Made by a program: the position numbers and the translations under genes. 64,000 nucleotides of DNA from Hippophae tibetana (taxonomy: Eukaryota; Streptophyta; Magnoliopsida; Rosales; Elaeagnaceae). Numbering within the stretch: the first letter of the stretch is position 1; the number at the start of each line of letters is the position of its first letter. Positions 21,837-33,900 of this stretch are shown one piece after another. The notes beneath the pieces were generated by a model, which was given only the letters and a program-made list of their open reading frames with translations, searched no databases and had not been told where the DNA came from. The DNA is taken from assembly GCA_037013495.1 (NCBI GenBank), contig CM072811.1:17118659-17182658 (forward strand). Direction: 5' to 3'.

Positions 21837-24800
21837 TTATGGAGGTGTTAACACAACAAACCATCTTGTGTCAATTTGATCGCTCACGTAAAATACTTGT
21901 TTTGCATGAAGTGCTAACGTGAAAGGATCATCAATGTGACTTATCTTGGTTAAATTTACAAGGTTACTTCCAAAATTATCTATTTTATATCCAACATTGA
22001 TAACATCTTCGACCCAATCACACAAGAAAACTATTTTATGGAAGACCTCATAATCCAATTCCCAAATCTCTTGTATTATACCATAATATGTTCTATCAGA
22101 AAGTACGGGATTACCATCTTTTGAATTTCCAAATTGCATAGTTTGTACAACCATCTTCACACCACTATTTTGATTTACTTGGACTTTGTCCCTAGCTTGA
22201 GTAGTATACCTCGATCCATTAATTGTGAAACTAGAAAATGATTTGACATCAAATTTTGGCATATGTGCAAGCCATTGTAAACTTTTTGATATTTTATGAT
22301 TGAGTTTCTTGAGTTCATCTCGAATCTATGTATACAAAAACATGAAATGTTTTTAGAGCAAAGTTTTAAAACATTGCATAGATCTAGGAACATACATGCA
22401 TGAATTTTTTTTGTGACACTTACATTGTTGCAAAACCAATTAATAAGCTCTCACTTATATTCATCATACAACCATTTTTCTCCTCCTTTTTTTATAACGA
22501 GGATCGATCTTCAATAAGTTTAAATGCATCCTGCAATGTTATTAAATATATATGAAGTATATATCATCATTAATAGTTAAATAAAAAATTATTTTTGCAT
22601 AAATGGAAAGGTTCAACATCACTTACTTTATGTATGGTTGTGCTTCATTATTATTTACCAAAATGATTCGGTGTGCTTTTTCCCATCGAGTGCAATCAAT
22701 AAACAATTTCTTACTTCCACCAAGCATAGGGTTACCTACTTGGATCATGTGACGTTCTAAGAACAACTTGTACATAGAATTCCCAATTTTAGTGCAACCA
22801 CTAAAGTATTCAAAACAAAACTCAATGGCCTCTTCAGCAATGTAGTGTTCCACCATGCATCCTTCAGGTAGATTTCTATTATTTACATATCCTGTAAGGA
22901 CTTTTATATATCTCTCAAAAGGATACATGAACCTTAAGTAAGTAGGACCACACAATTGAACCTCTCTAACTAAATGAACATACAAGTGAATCATTATATC
23001 GAAGAAAGAAGAAGGAAAATATTTTTCAATTAGACACAAAGTCTCTACATCATCTTTCTGTAAAGAATTTAACTCGCCAATTGATACAGATTTCTTGCAT
23101 ATTGTATTGAAGAATGAACAAAGCCGAATTATTGATAATCGAACATGTTTTGGAAGAATTGATCTAATAGCAACTAGTAATAACTATTGCATTAAGATAT
23201 GAAAGTCATGTGATTTCAATCCATAAAGTTTCTTATCGGTGATAGATACAAAATTTCTTAAGTTGGATGAGTAACCATCAGGAAATTTCACACCCTCCAA
23301 ACATTTACAAAACACATTCTTCTCTTTTGTTGACATTGTATATGATGCTGGTGGCAAGTATGTTCGATTCTTATCATTTTCCACCCTTGGTGCCAATTCA
23401 GGTCGTATGCCTAGTTTCTTTAAATCCAATCTTGCTTTAATTCCATCCTTTGTTTTTCCAGGTATATTAAGTAAAGTACCAATCAAGCTCTCACATACAT
23501 TTTTCTCAATGTTCATGACGTCTAAGATTTGACGAATGTGTAGGTCTTTCCATTTTCACCCATTTTATTAGTTGACCTCTTTTGTTTCCCTACCTTAGTG
23601 AGTTTTTTTCATCTTTCCATATCGTTTGAATGTCATTCCATTCCATTGCCTTAATATCTCAACACCTCGCAAAGGTTGGGTTGCATGATCATGATCTTCT
23701 TCATCATCAAACGATTTCTTTTGGTATCTAAACTTGTGACCAGATGGAAAAAATCTTCTATGTCTTCTATAAGACATCTTTCGTCCGTGAACAAGATAAG
23801 TTACAGAAGTTCCATCACTATATATAGGGCATCCCTTGTAACCTTTTGTTGCATGTCCTAATAAGTTTCCATAGGTAGGAAAATCATTAATTGTCCATAA
23901 AAGGATCCCTTTCAAGTTAAAGTGTTCTTCTTTATTTTCATCGTAAACATTTACACCATCATTCCACAACGTCTTTAAATAATCTATTAAAGGCTGCAAA
24001 TATACATCAATATCAACACCGGGTTATTTCGGTCCTTAGATCAATAATGTTAACATCATGAATTTTCCTTTCATACACAACCAGGAAGAAAGGTTGTATG
24101 TTACCATAATTACTGGCCAACAACTATATCTACTACTAAGGGAACTATGTGGATTAATTGTCAAGACGAAGATTGCACGGATCAGATGAAAATTGAGGAG
24201 ATAAGTTATTTACTACTTTTCCATTTGGAGAATCACAAGGATGATGTAGCACCCCATCATCAGATCGATTATCTAAATTCCAAGTCAACATCTTTGATGT
24301 CTCTTTACTTTTGAACAACCTTTGAAAGCGAGGAATCAGAGGAAAGTACCAAAGAACCTTTGCAGGGATGCCTTTCTTATGTGTTATCTCATTTGCACCA
24401 TGCTTCCATCTCGATTCTTTACACATCGAACAATCATCTAATGTCTCATATTCTTTTCTATAAAGAATGCAATCATTTGGACAACCATGAATCTTATGAT
24501 ATTCCACGCCAAAACGAATAAGAGATTTCTTCACTTCATACATTGAAGATGGAAATTCAATACCCTAAGGAAACATATCGACTAGTAGATTTAGTAATTC
24601 TGTTAATCTCTTACGAGAAAAACAATGTTTTGCCTTCACATTGTACAAATGAACCAATACCGACATTTTAGTGTATTTTTTGCATTTTGGGTACAACGGT
24701 TTTTCAGCATCTTCTAGAAGTTTTTTAAAGATTTCAGGATCATCCTCACGTAGTTCATCTTCAACACCATGAAACATATTTTTTTGTCTGTACATTATGA

Positions 24801-25075
24801 TAAGATGTATGTAATCCACTCACATTCTTATTTATCTCTTCCCCATGAGTATTATCAATATTTTCTCCATGATAATACCAACATTTATAGCTCAAAAGAA
24901 TCCTACTACGGATAAGGTGATACTTAACCTCGTCTAATTCATAAAATCGCTTATTTTTACATTTAACACATGGGCATCGAATCATACTAGTTCCAGTATT
25001 ACTATTTCTACAAGCAAATTTCATGAAACTTTCAACTCTAGAAATGTAGTCCTCCTCAATTCTACACTTTGACAT
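21837..25075 (-). pseudogene. TNP2-type CACTA transposase remnant
   Basis: Main transposase gene, which would cut and move CACTA elements. Domains in order on the minus strand: an N-terminal Transpos_assoc zinc-binding block (25075-24880: CPCVKCKNKRF, then YKCWYYHGE); the start of Transposase_21/TNP2 (24819-24154: AEKPLYPKCKKYTKMSVLVH, EYHKIHGCPNDCILYRKEYE, CSMCKESRWK, RFQRLFKSKETSKMLTW); its middle (23999-23595: KGILLWTINDFPTYGNLLGH, KGCPIYSD, GRKMSYRRHRRF); MNIEKNVCESLIGTLLNIPG (23516); a DUF4218-like part (23039-22623: CLIEKYFPSSFFDIMIHL, HLVREVQLCGPTYLRFMYPF, EGCMVEHYIAEEA); and a DUF4216-like part (22262-21837: VVQTMQFGNSKDGNPVL, VFLCDWVEDV). A frameshift near 24790, a stop at about 24565 and a damaged stretch at 24150-24000 break the frame. 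Confidence 0.85.
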
Positions 25076-25619
25076 CCAAGATTTGTCAATTTTCTATTAA
25101 TGACATTAATTAAGCATATTAATTAATTATGTATCCAATGAATATATTTCAAATATTATTATATATAAATTCCCTAATTATTAGAATATATACCAAAACA
25201 TACAAAATACAAAACATTTATCATTTATCATTTTAATCATTTTACAAATGTATTACTTTTACTTAATAAAATATAATTATTTATATGTAAATAAATTTAT
25301 CCACGTACGGTAAATATTATAATCCATCAAACCCATAACATGCAGATATTATTTTCACAAAAAATAAGCTAAACATATAATAACAAGCATAATACAAAAC
25401 ATACATAAATCAAAAATTTATACAAAAAATAAAGAAAATTGAATAATAAGTAAAAACATTAATAGAAATACTCATAAGAATGTTATGAAGTGACTAAATG
25501 AAGGAAATGAAGAAGAAATGAGTGTTTTGTAAGTAAGAATAAGTGAGAAAATGGGTATAAATTTTTTGAATATTTTGTTAAAAAATAGTGGATGAAAGGT
25601 AATGAGAAGAGGAATATAA

Positions 25620-26265
25620 CCCACAAAACGACGTTAGAAATAATGGCCACGTCAACCGACGCTATTCATGCAATTTAAAATTGATTTTTTTTGTCAATTA
25701 TTATTTTATTTAAACTCTTATATATATGTACTATAGAAAAAGAAAAAAAATTTAAAATAATATCCAAAACAAATACACAAAATTAAATAAAGATATACTC
25801 TACGTACATATATAAATTTAAATATTCAAAAAAATACACAAAATTATATAATTTTCAAAACCAATTGTCTAAAAAAAAGAAAAAAAATATACTATATATA
25901 TATATATCCAATTTAAATTTTAAATAGTCAAATAAAATAATAATTGACCTAAAAAAACATTGTACCTGAAAAATATTTCAATTATAAACTGCATGCATTT
26001 TTTAATTTAAAAAATACACATAGTACGTAGCGTCGGTTGACATGGCGAATCGACGCTATCCACGCATCTAGCGTCGATTTGCCCCATCAACCAACGCTAT
26101 CCACGTAGGACATAACATCGATTGACGTGATGAACCGGCGCTACATGCGTGGGTTGCGTCGGTTTACCACGTCAACCGACTCTACGTTCTACGTGGATAG
26201 CGTCGGTTCTACACCGAACCGACTTTAAATTCATTATAAGTCGATTTTTTTCCCAAAACCAACTT
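25620..26265. repeat. CACTA sub-terminal repeat array
   Basis: About a dozen copies of a 10-13 bp motif close to GCGTCGGTTGAC or its complement, in both orientations: at about 25655-25670, 26029-26100, 26110-26190 and 26195-26225, often joined with CTATCCACG. Fewer copies lie near the other end (17445-17475, GTCAACCGACTTTAC). In characterised CACTA elements such sub-terminal repeats bind the element-encoded TNPA-type protein. GC content is higher than in the neighbouring AT-rich stretches. Confidence 0.75.
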
Positions 26266-26304
26266 TACATAGCGACTTAAATACCTCTATTTGTAGTAGT
26301 CCAC

Positions 26305-27922
26305 CAACAAAACAAGGGATCAATCTCTCTCTAGACCTCATTTTAAAAGTTATACAGAATGAACATTATCGATGAAGGATCAAAATCAAATCGATCATTC
26401 CTAATGGATCGATTCCTCGTGTAAAACTGGTTTGTTCAATTTTATGCACAGAGAGAATGATCGATTAGGAATCGATCTATAGAGGGATCGATCCCTCAAA
26501 CTAAAAAAAGGCTAATATATTTACCATGAAATATCATAATTGACCCAATTAAAAGCCTTTATGAAATGAACTTAAATATGTATAAAATACTATGTGTGAT
26601 AGTCATAAAAAATATACATGAATTACGATTATCCAAAACTTGAGCATTTTTTTAGCTTTTTTTGATAAATTTGATAACGAGCTTAAAAATAAGATAACAT
26701 GTAAATATTTTATCTACGAATATAGTTAACACTCACAGTCTTTACAATTAAATTTTTTAAAAAATATTTTTTACAAATTAAAAATAATAATATATTATTT
26801 ATACTTAATAGTTGGATAAACTATATATATGATCTTGATACCAACGACCAAATTGGGTATGACCTATAATGAGGTATGTAACCTTAGGTGATAATGATGA
26901 ACTTAATAGTGACAAATAATATGTCATGTGAATTGTTCACCATATTTTCATCAACGACCTTTCTAGACCTTGACCTCTAATGAATAACTCACCCATAACG
27001 TGCACGAGTTGACGTCATAACCCAACTCACTATGCAACTTTACTTATTTGGGATTGATCAACCTCGACTAACTCAACTTAACCCCCTATACAATCTACTT
27101 ATCTCGTCCACTACGTGGTCTTGTATAGTTTGTCCCAGGCATTTTGTATTAACAAAGCATTTGATCTGATCCTTAAAGCAAGTTGATCAAATTACAGATA
27201 TTTTTAAAGTATATAAATGTGACCTTATTTTAAAATAGTACACATGTTCATCATTAGAAGTAGATGTTTAGACGTGAACTCATCCTAGGATAATATACAT
27301 ATCCTTTTATCCTTAAAAGTGGTTGATACATTCTAACAAAGATATGTGTAGATTAGTTTGTTGATAAATAACTTTCTATGCCCATTGTTAAAGGGATTTA
27401 AGAATCAATAATTGTGACCCATCTTAAGAGATTCATTCTAAACATTTAGCGCAACTTTTTTACATCGAGACCTTCATTTTTCAAACAGAGAGATCGCACT
27501 CTGAGGTAGGAAAATTCAGCTTGTAACAATATACAATAGTTCGTTAATATGAATTATCGATGAATGAATACTTGACAATTATTGAACCAATCATCTTTGG
27601 ATCTCGAAAGATCTGCACACCTCGGCAAAACGGACATAGTACACCTTGGTCTAGACCTCCATATATTAAATTTTCTTAAAAGATATGAAAAATGTATGTC
27701 AATAAAATAAAGTTTATATATATAAATTTTTATAAATAGTAATATGAAAATAAGAATATAAAAAAAAAACTTTATTGAAGGAAAGTATGTTTATGATCAA
27801 ATTAACTTTTTTATTCTTTAAATTTTGTTTTAATATTTTGCAAACAATTTAATCATCACTAAATGTAATTTTGAGCTTCTAAGAATAATTTGACTCTCTA
27901 GAAAAATTGAGACCACAATTCA
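26305..27922. other. Region upstream of HPR3-like gene
   Basis: No gene. The first 200 bases hold several gatcgat-type words (26356-26500) like those at 17341 and in the copia LTR at 63840-64000, suggesting continuation of the copia LTR split by the CACTA element. The remainder is unrecognised AT-rich sequence. A possible TATA box (TATAAATA, 27731-27738) lies about 190 bases before the ATG. The proximal promoter must lie in this stretch. Confidence 0.4.
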
Positions 27923-30900
27923 ATGGCTAACCACCACCACCACCTAAGTCAACCATCCGATCAAGTCCAACAACTTCCACAAGTGCTGGTTCTGCGGCCG
28001 CCAATCTGCTTTACTTTTTTGGAGTCCCACTATTCCCACAGGCTCAACTTCCTCAAGGCATGGGAATCTCATCTTTCTCTGGATCAATTCTTGGCTAACC
28101 ATGGAGGTTTTGTCCGAGCCTTGATATCCTCCGCCAATGGACCCCCCATCACTTCAGATATCCTTCGGCTGCTACCTTCTCTAGGCTTTATTACTACCAC
28201 TAGCACAGGTGTCGACCACGTCGATTTGGCTGAGTGTCGGAAGCGCGGCGTTGCTGTTTCCAGTGCCGGAAACTTGTTCTCTCTAGATGTCGCAGATATG
28301 GCGGTGGGTTTGTTGATTGATGTTCTAAGAAAAATATCCGCTTCTGATCGGTTTGTTAGATGTGGACTCTGGGCTTCCTCTGGAGATTACCATCTGGGTT
28401 CTAAGGTTTGCAATTTTATTATCATTCATCTCCTTGCATGCCACCCCTTCCATCTTTTTGCTTCTTCATTTTCTGGGAAGAAAAAATTCTTTAATATTAA
28501 ACGTGATTTGTTGTATTAATAAATTTTAATAGTGGTAAAAGATGATTAATAAAAAAAAATTAATAAATCTAAGTAGTTAGGATTGTTATTTTATAAATAT
28601 TAAATTAATTAATATAAGTAATTATACAAGTAATTTAATGAATAATTATGAGATATAAAAAAATGATTTTTAAAGAATATAAATAGAATATTTGTAGCAT
28701 GATTTGTAATAAGTCATTAAACAATTTTATAAGTTTGAAAAAAAACTTCATTAGTTCTTTTTTTAAATCTCTTATCTTTAATTTATTCATATATTTTCCT
28801 CCTAAAAATTATCTATTTCAAAAGTCCATATTGCAACAAAGTGGTGTTAGTAGTGAAAAATTTAGTTCAAGAAGATGTCAAACAATGGCATGGTTCTCTT
28901 TCAAGTTCATTTCTCATAAAGGGAACATATAACAATTAGAGCATCAATATGAAGGCACTATTAGGTGCTAATGATATTTGGAACATTGTAGAGAATGTGT
29001 ATGTTGATTTAAAAGATAAGAATATTATTTTTCAAGTACAAGTAGATGTTCTCAAAGATTCAAGAAAAAAAGATAAGAAGATTCTCTTTCTCATTTTTAA
29101 GTTTTGGATTATGGTAACTTTGAGAAGGTGTTTGAAGCAAAAACATCAAAGTAAGCATGGTATATACTTCAAACATATTTTAAGGAAACAAAATCGATAA
29201 AGAAAGTATATCTTCAAACTGAAAGAGGTGAATTTGAGTCCTTATACATGAAAGAATCCGAAACAATTTTAAAATATTTTTCTTGAATTCTAGTTGTTTT
29301 TAATCAAATAAAACAAATGATGGAACTTTGGATAATGTGAGAATTATGGAGAAAATTATTCGCAATGTAGTTAAAAAATTGAGCATATTATAGTCATCAT
29401 TGAAGAGACAAAGAATTTAGAGGGAATAATAATTGAATAATTTTTGGGTTCTTTACAAGTACATGAAGAGACAAATAAGATGAAATAAGAGACCTTAGAA
29501 CAAGTCTTTCAAATAGGGTTCACACCAAATGAGAAAGAAGAATGATTGGGTAATGAGAAAAGCAAAAATGAAAGAGTCGTGTGGCTAGGAACGAGGAAGA
29601 GGTGGTTTCAAAAAATTTAACCATGATGAAAGGATAAGAAGTAACCATGCAGTAAGAAATTATAACCCTTAAATTAAATGTTATAATTGTTAAAAATTTG
29701 GGCATTATGCTTCCAAATGTAGAATTTCAAAAAAGAATAAAGAAGCAACCAACTTTGTCGAAGATAAAATCTAAGATACCATCTTATTTTTTAGCATACG
29801 AAGGAGAAGAAGGAAGAGAGAAGAACACATGGTACTTAATACCATTGCAAGCAACCATATATGTTGAAATAGAGATATGTTCGTGGAGCTTGATGAAATA
29901 GTAAATGGTCCAATCACCTTTGGGATGAATCCACAATTCTCATAAAAGGCAAAGGTAAAATCCGTATTCATTTGAAAAATGGAGGATATCAATTTATTTC
30001 AAATGTTTATTATGTTCTAAAAATAAAGAGTAATTTTTTGAACTTGGGTCAACTCTTAGAAAAAAGATATGATGTTCACGTGAGAGACAATAGCGTTTCT
30101 CTAAGAGATCATAATTTTAACTTAATAGCCAAAGTTCCAATGGCCTAAAATAGATTGTTTTTGTTTAAAAATTAAAATTATGTTTTGTTTAAAGGCTTCC
30201 TTCAAAGATATATCTTGGCTTTAACATTTAAGATTTGGAAACTTAAATTTTGTTGGTCTAAAATTGCTTTATTCCAATAATATAGTGAAAGGATTTCCTA
30301 TCATTAATTTATCTAATCAACTTTATGAAGGATGTTTGCTTGAAAAACAATTTAGGAAAAAGTTTTCCTAAAGAATCAATTTCAAGAGCAATAAGATCGC
30401 TTGAATTTGTGGTCCAATCACTCCAATTTGGCAAGAATAAATACTTTATTCTCTTCATTGATGATTTTCAAGAAAAAACTTCGACATAATTTTTGAAAAA
30501 AAAGCAAATTTTTTGAAGGCTTAAAGGAATTCAAAGCACTTGATGATAAAGAAAGTAGGCGTGAAATTATGTCCATGAGATCTGATCGAAGAGGTGAATT
30601 CTTGTCAAAAGAATTCCAAGAATTGTGTGACAATAATGGAAATTGTTGACCTGTAACTATTCCAAGAACTCCTCAACAAAATGGAATGGCTAAACAAAAG
30701 AATAAAACCTCTTCGACATGGCTCAAAGTATGTTGAAGAGTAAGAAAATGCCTAAAGAATTTTGGGCCGAAGCTGTAGCAAGTGCCATGTATTTATCTAA
30801 CTGTTCTTTTTCAAGAAGTGTTGGGGCCAAAACTCCTTAAGAAGCTTGGAGTGGTAGAAAATCAAGCGTTTCTCATTTGAGAATCTTTGGAAGCATTGCC

Positions 30901-33900
30901 TATGTCAATGTTTCTGAAGGAGAAAGAACCAAGCTTGATGATAGAAGCGAGAAGCTTATCTCTATTGGCTATGACATAAGTTCCAAGGGATACAAGCTTT
31001 ACAATCGAACAAATGGAAAAACTGTCATTAGTAGAGATGTAGAGTTTGATGAAGAAGGCATGTGGGATTGGATTACCCAAGATGAAGACTATAACACTAT
31101 GTTTTTTCTTTGGAGAAGAAGAAGATCCAAGAAGAGAAGCTAGAGATGAAGATGAAGAGTCACACACTCCAATTCACTCATCAGTACCACTTAGAAGCTC
31201 ATATTCTTCAAGCGGAAGCTCAAATGAAAGTTCAAGCATGAATGGAGCATCAAATGAAGCACCAAGCTAAATTATAAGTTCAACTAAGAGAACAATAAGA
31301 ACAAGAGATCTAGAAGAGCTTTACGAGATAACCCAACCTTTAAATAATCTTGATGTAACTTTTTTTTGTCCTCTTGTCGAATGTGAATCCATAGGTTTTG
31401 AAGCAACAATCCAAAAACAAGAATTGGAGAGATATCATGGACAAAGAAATGAAGTCAATCATAAAAAATGACACATAGAAACTTTTTAGTCTTCCACAAG
31501 AATATGGAGCTATAGGAGTGAAGTGAGTGTACAAAGAAAAGAGATAAGCCCAAGGATTGATTGAAAGTTACAAGTCATGATTGGTTGCTAAAAGCTATAG
31601 TCAAAGGAAAGGCATTGATTATGATGAAGTATTTTACTCTTTTCGTTTGCTTAGAAACTATAAGATTAATTATTTCTTTTGCATCCCAAAATAAATGGAG
31701 CATTTATCAAATGAATGTAAAATCGAATATCGTGAATAAGAGTTTTATGTTGAACAACCTCTAGACTATGTGGTAAAAGAACAAGAAGATAAAGTCCTAA
31801 ATTTGAAAAATGCTTTTTATGAATTAGAGCAAGCATCAAGAGTATGAAATAGTAGGATTGACAAATATTTTCAGGAAAATGATTTCACAAAATGTCCTCG
31901 TAAACATACTTTTAATGTAAAAGTAAAAAAATGAAGATATTATGATCATTTGTTTGTATGTAGATGATTTAATCTTCATAGGTAACAATCCAAGAAATTT
32001 TAAAGAATTCAAGAGAACTATGACCAAAGAGTTTGAGGTGATTGACATTGGGCTCATATCATATTATCTTGGTATTGAGGTAAAGCAAAGAGATAATGAA
32101 ATTTTCATCTCAAAAAGCATATGTAAAGGAAGTGCTCCAGAAGTTCAACATAAACCATTCCAAGCTTATAAGCACACCTATGGAGGGTTGAGGCAAACTA
32201 TTAAGGTTTGATGGAAAAGTAGTAGATCCAATATGTTTCAAGAGTCGTATAGAAAGTCTATGCTACTTAATATGCATAAGGTCAGATATTCTTTACATAG
32301 TTGGAACTATTAGTCGTTACATGGAGTCTCTAACAACCAATCACTTGATGGCTATAAAGATAATTCTTTGATATATTAAAGGTACTATAAACCTTGACGT
32401 ATTCTATTATTCTTCTAATAGTTTTGAGCTTATTGGTTATAGTGATAACGATTAGGTTTGAGATTATGATGATAGAAAAAGTACTAATGTGTTTATGTTT
32501 TTCATGTGAGATACTTCTTTTACATGGATGTTTAAGAAACAACTAATTGTGACATTATCCACCTGTGGAGCAGAATATGTAGCTATTATGTCATGTGTTT
32601 ATTATGCAATATCACATAGAAATTTATCGAAATAATTGAAGATGTCACTATAAGCGGAAACAAAAATCTATATTGATACAAGTTTACTCTTTCATTGGCA
32701 ACGAATAAGGTGTTTCATAATAGAAGCAAGCACATACACACGTGCTATCACTTCATAAGAATAGTTCATCACAAAGAATAAAGTTGAAGTCAAACATGTG
32801 AGTACTGAAGGTCAAGTTATAGACATTTTCTCCAAGCCATTCAAATAAGAAGTTTTTTTGAAACTAAAAAGATTTCTTGGAGTTTCACCAAATCAAGGGG
32901 GTGTTGGGTATTAAAGTTGACTTGTTATTACTTCTATAATATCTTAGACTTGTTGTATCAATAAATGTTAATAGTTGAAGAAGATAATTTAGTAAGAGTG
33001 ATACTAATAAATACAAGTATTATTTGTATTTTATAAGTGTGAGACTAATTAATGTAAGTGGTTGGAGAAATAATTTAATGAGTAGTTGTAAAGTATAAAA
33101 AAATGCTTTTGGAAGCTTATAAATAGAAATTCTTTAGCACTATTTATAATTAGGCCATTAAACAATTTCATAAACAAGTTTGAAAAGTATAACTTGAGTA
33201 GCTCTTGTAAATCTCTTCCTTTTTTAACTTTTTCATATATTTTCCTCCTAAAAACCCTCTCTTTCAAAAGCCCACATTATATCAAGAAGAACAAAGTTCA
33301 TTTGTTTTTTATAATTATTCTAATTTCTAATTTTCAATCTTATTTTTAAAATTTTAAAATTAAGTATGTTTTATAATTTATTTTTTATTTTTAAATTTTT
33401 GAATATTATTTTTAGGATTTTTCCAATCAAATTGATATTATTTTTAGGATTTTGCCAATCAAATTGAAAAAGTTTTAACTTAAAATTAAATATATTTTGT
33501 TTTATTTCTTGACAATAAAAATTAATAAATCATGCTCATAAAATGTGTAAAAAACTAAAATTTAATGAACATTTATCATAAGTAAATTTGAAATTAAGTT
33601 TTTAGAGTTTAAAATATTGAAATTAAAAATTAGAATACTTTTTAAAATGAGCACTTCTTTATGCCACAAGTTGTGATATAATTACAATTGATATGGTACT
33701 ACCACAATTGATGTGTAAGATAGTTATTGGTTAAGATAATAAGACTAATTTTGCTTCAACTTATAATTAACCATACATCAATTGTAGTATCACAACTTGT
33801 AGTAAATAGACTTTTTCTTCTAAAATCGAAATTAAAAATTAATTATCATGTAGATTTCATTTTTTCCCCCAAAACTTATGAAATTGAAAATTCAATTTAA

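Larger units (their letters stand above)
17371..26301 (-). mobile_element. CACTA (En/Spm) DNA transposon, TSD CAC
   Basis: The left end reads CATTACTATAAAAAC (17371) and the reverse complement of the right end reads GACTACTACAAATAG (26301): imperfect terminal inverted repeats of the CACTA type. The 3-bp flanks are both CAC (17368-17370, 26302-26304), the duplication length typical of the superfamily. Sub-terminal zones carry repeats of the GTCGGTTGAC type. Inside, on the minus strand, lie a TNP2-type transposase gene and a second gene with Transposase_24-like, DUF8039-like and Ulp1-like regions. Both have stops and frameshifts, so the copy is probably not autonomous. Length 8931 bp. Confidence 0.88.
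28488..33284 (+). mobile_element. Ty1/copia element in the HPR3-like intron
   Basis: Two related LTRs of about 350-383 bp (about 28488-28838 and 32902-33284) flank a copia-ordered internal region: PBS-like site, gag, integrase, reverse transcriptase, RNase H. It lies in the same orientation as the host gene. Protein matches run over the whole length but with many stops and frameshifts, so the element is dead. The LTRs differ clearly, so the insertion is not recent. Possible duplication AGAAA/AGAAG at the ends is uncertain because the left border is blurred. Confidence 0.85.
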
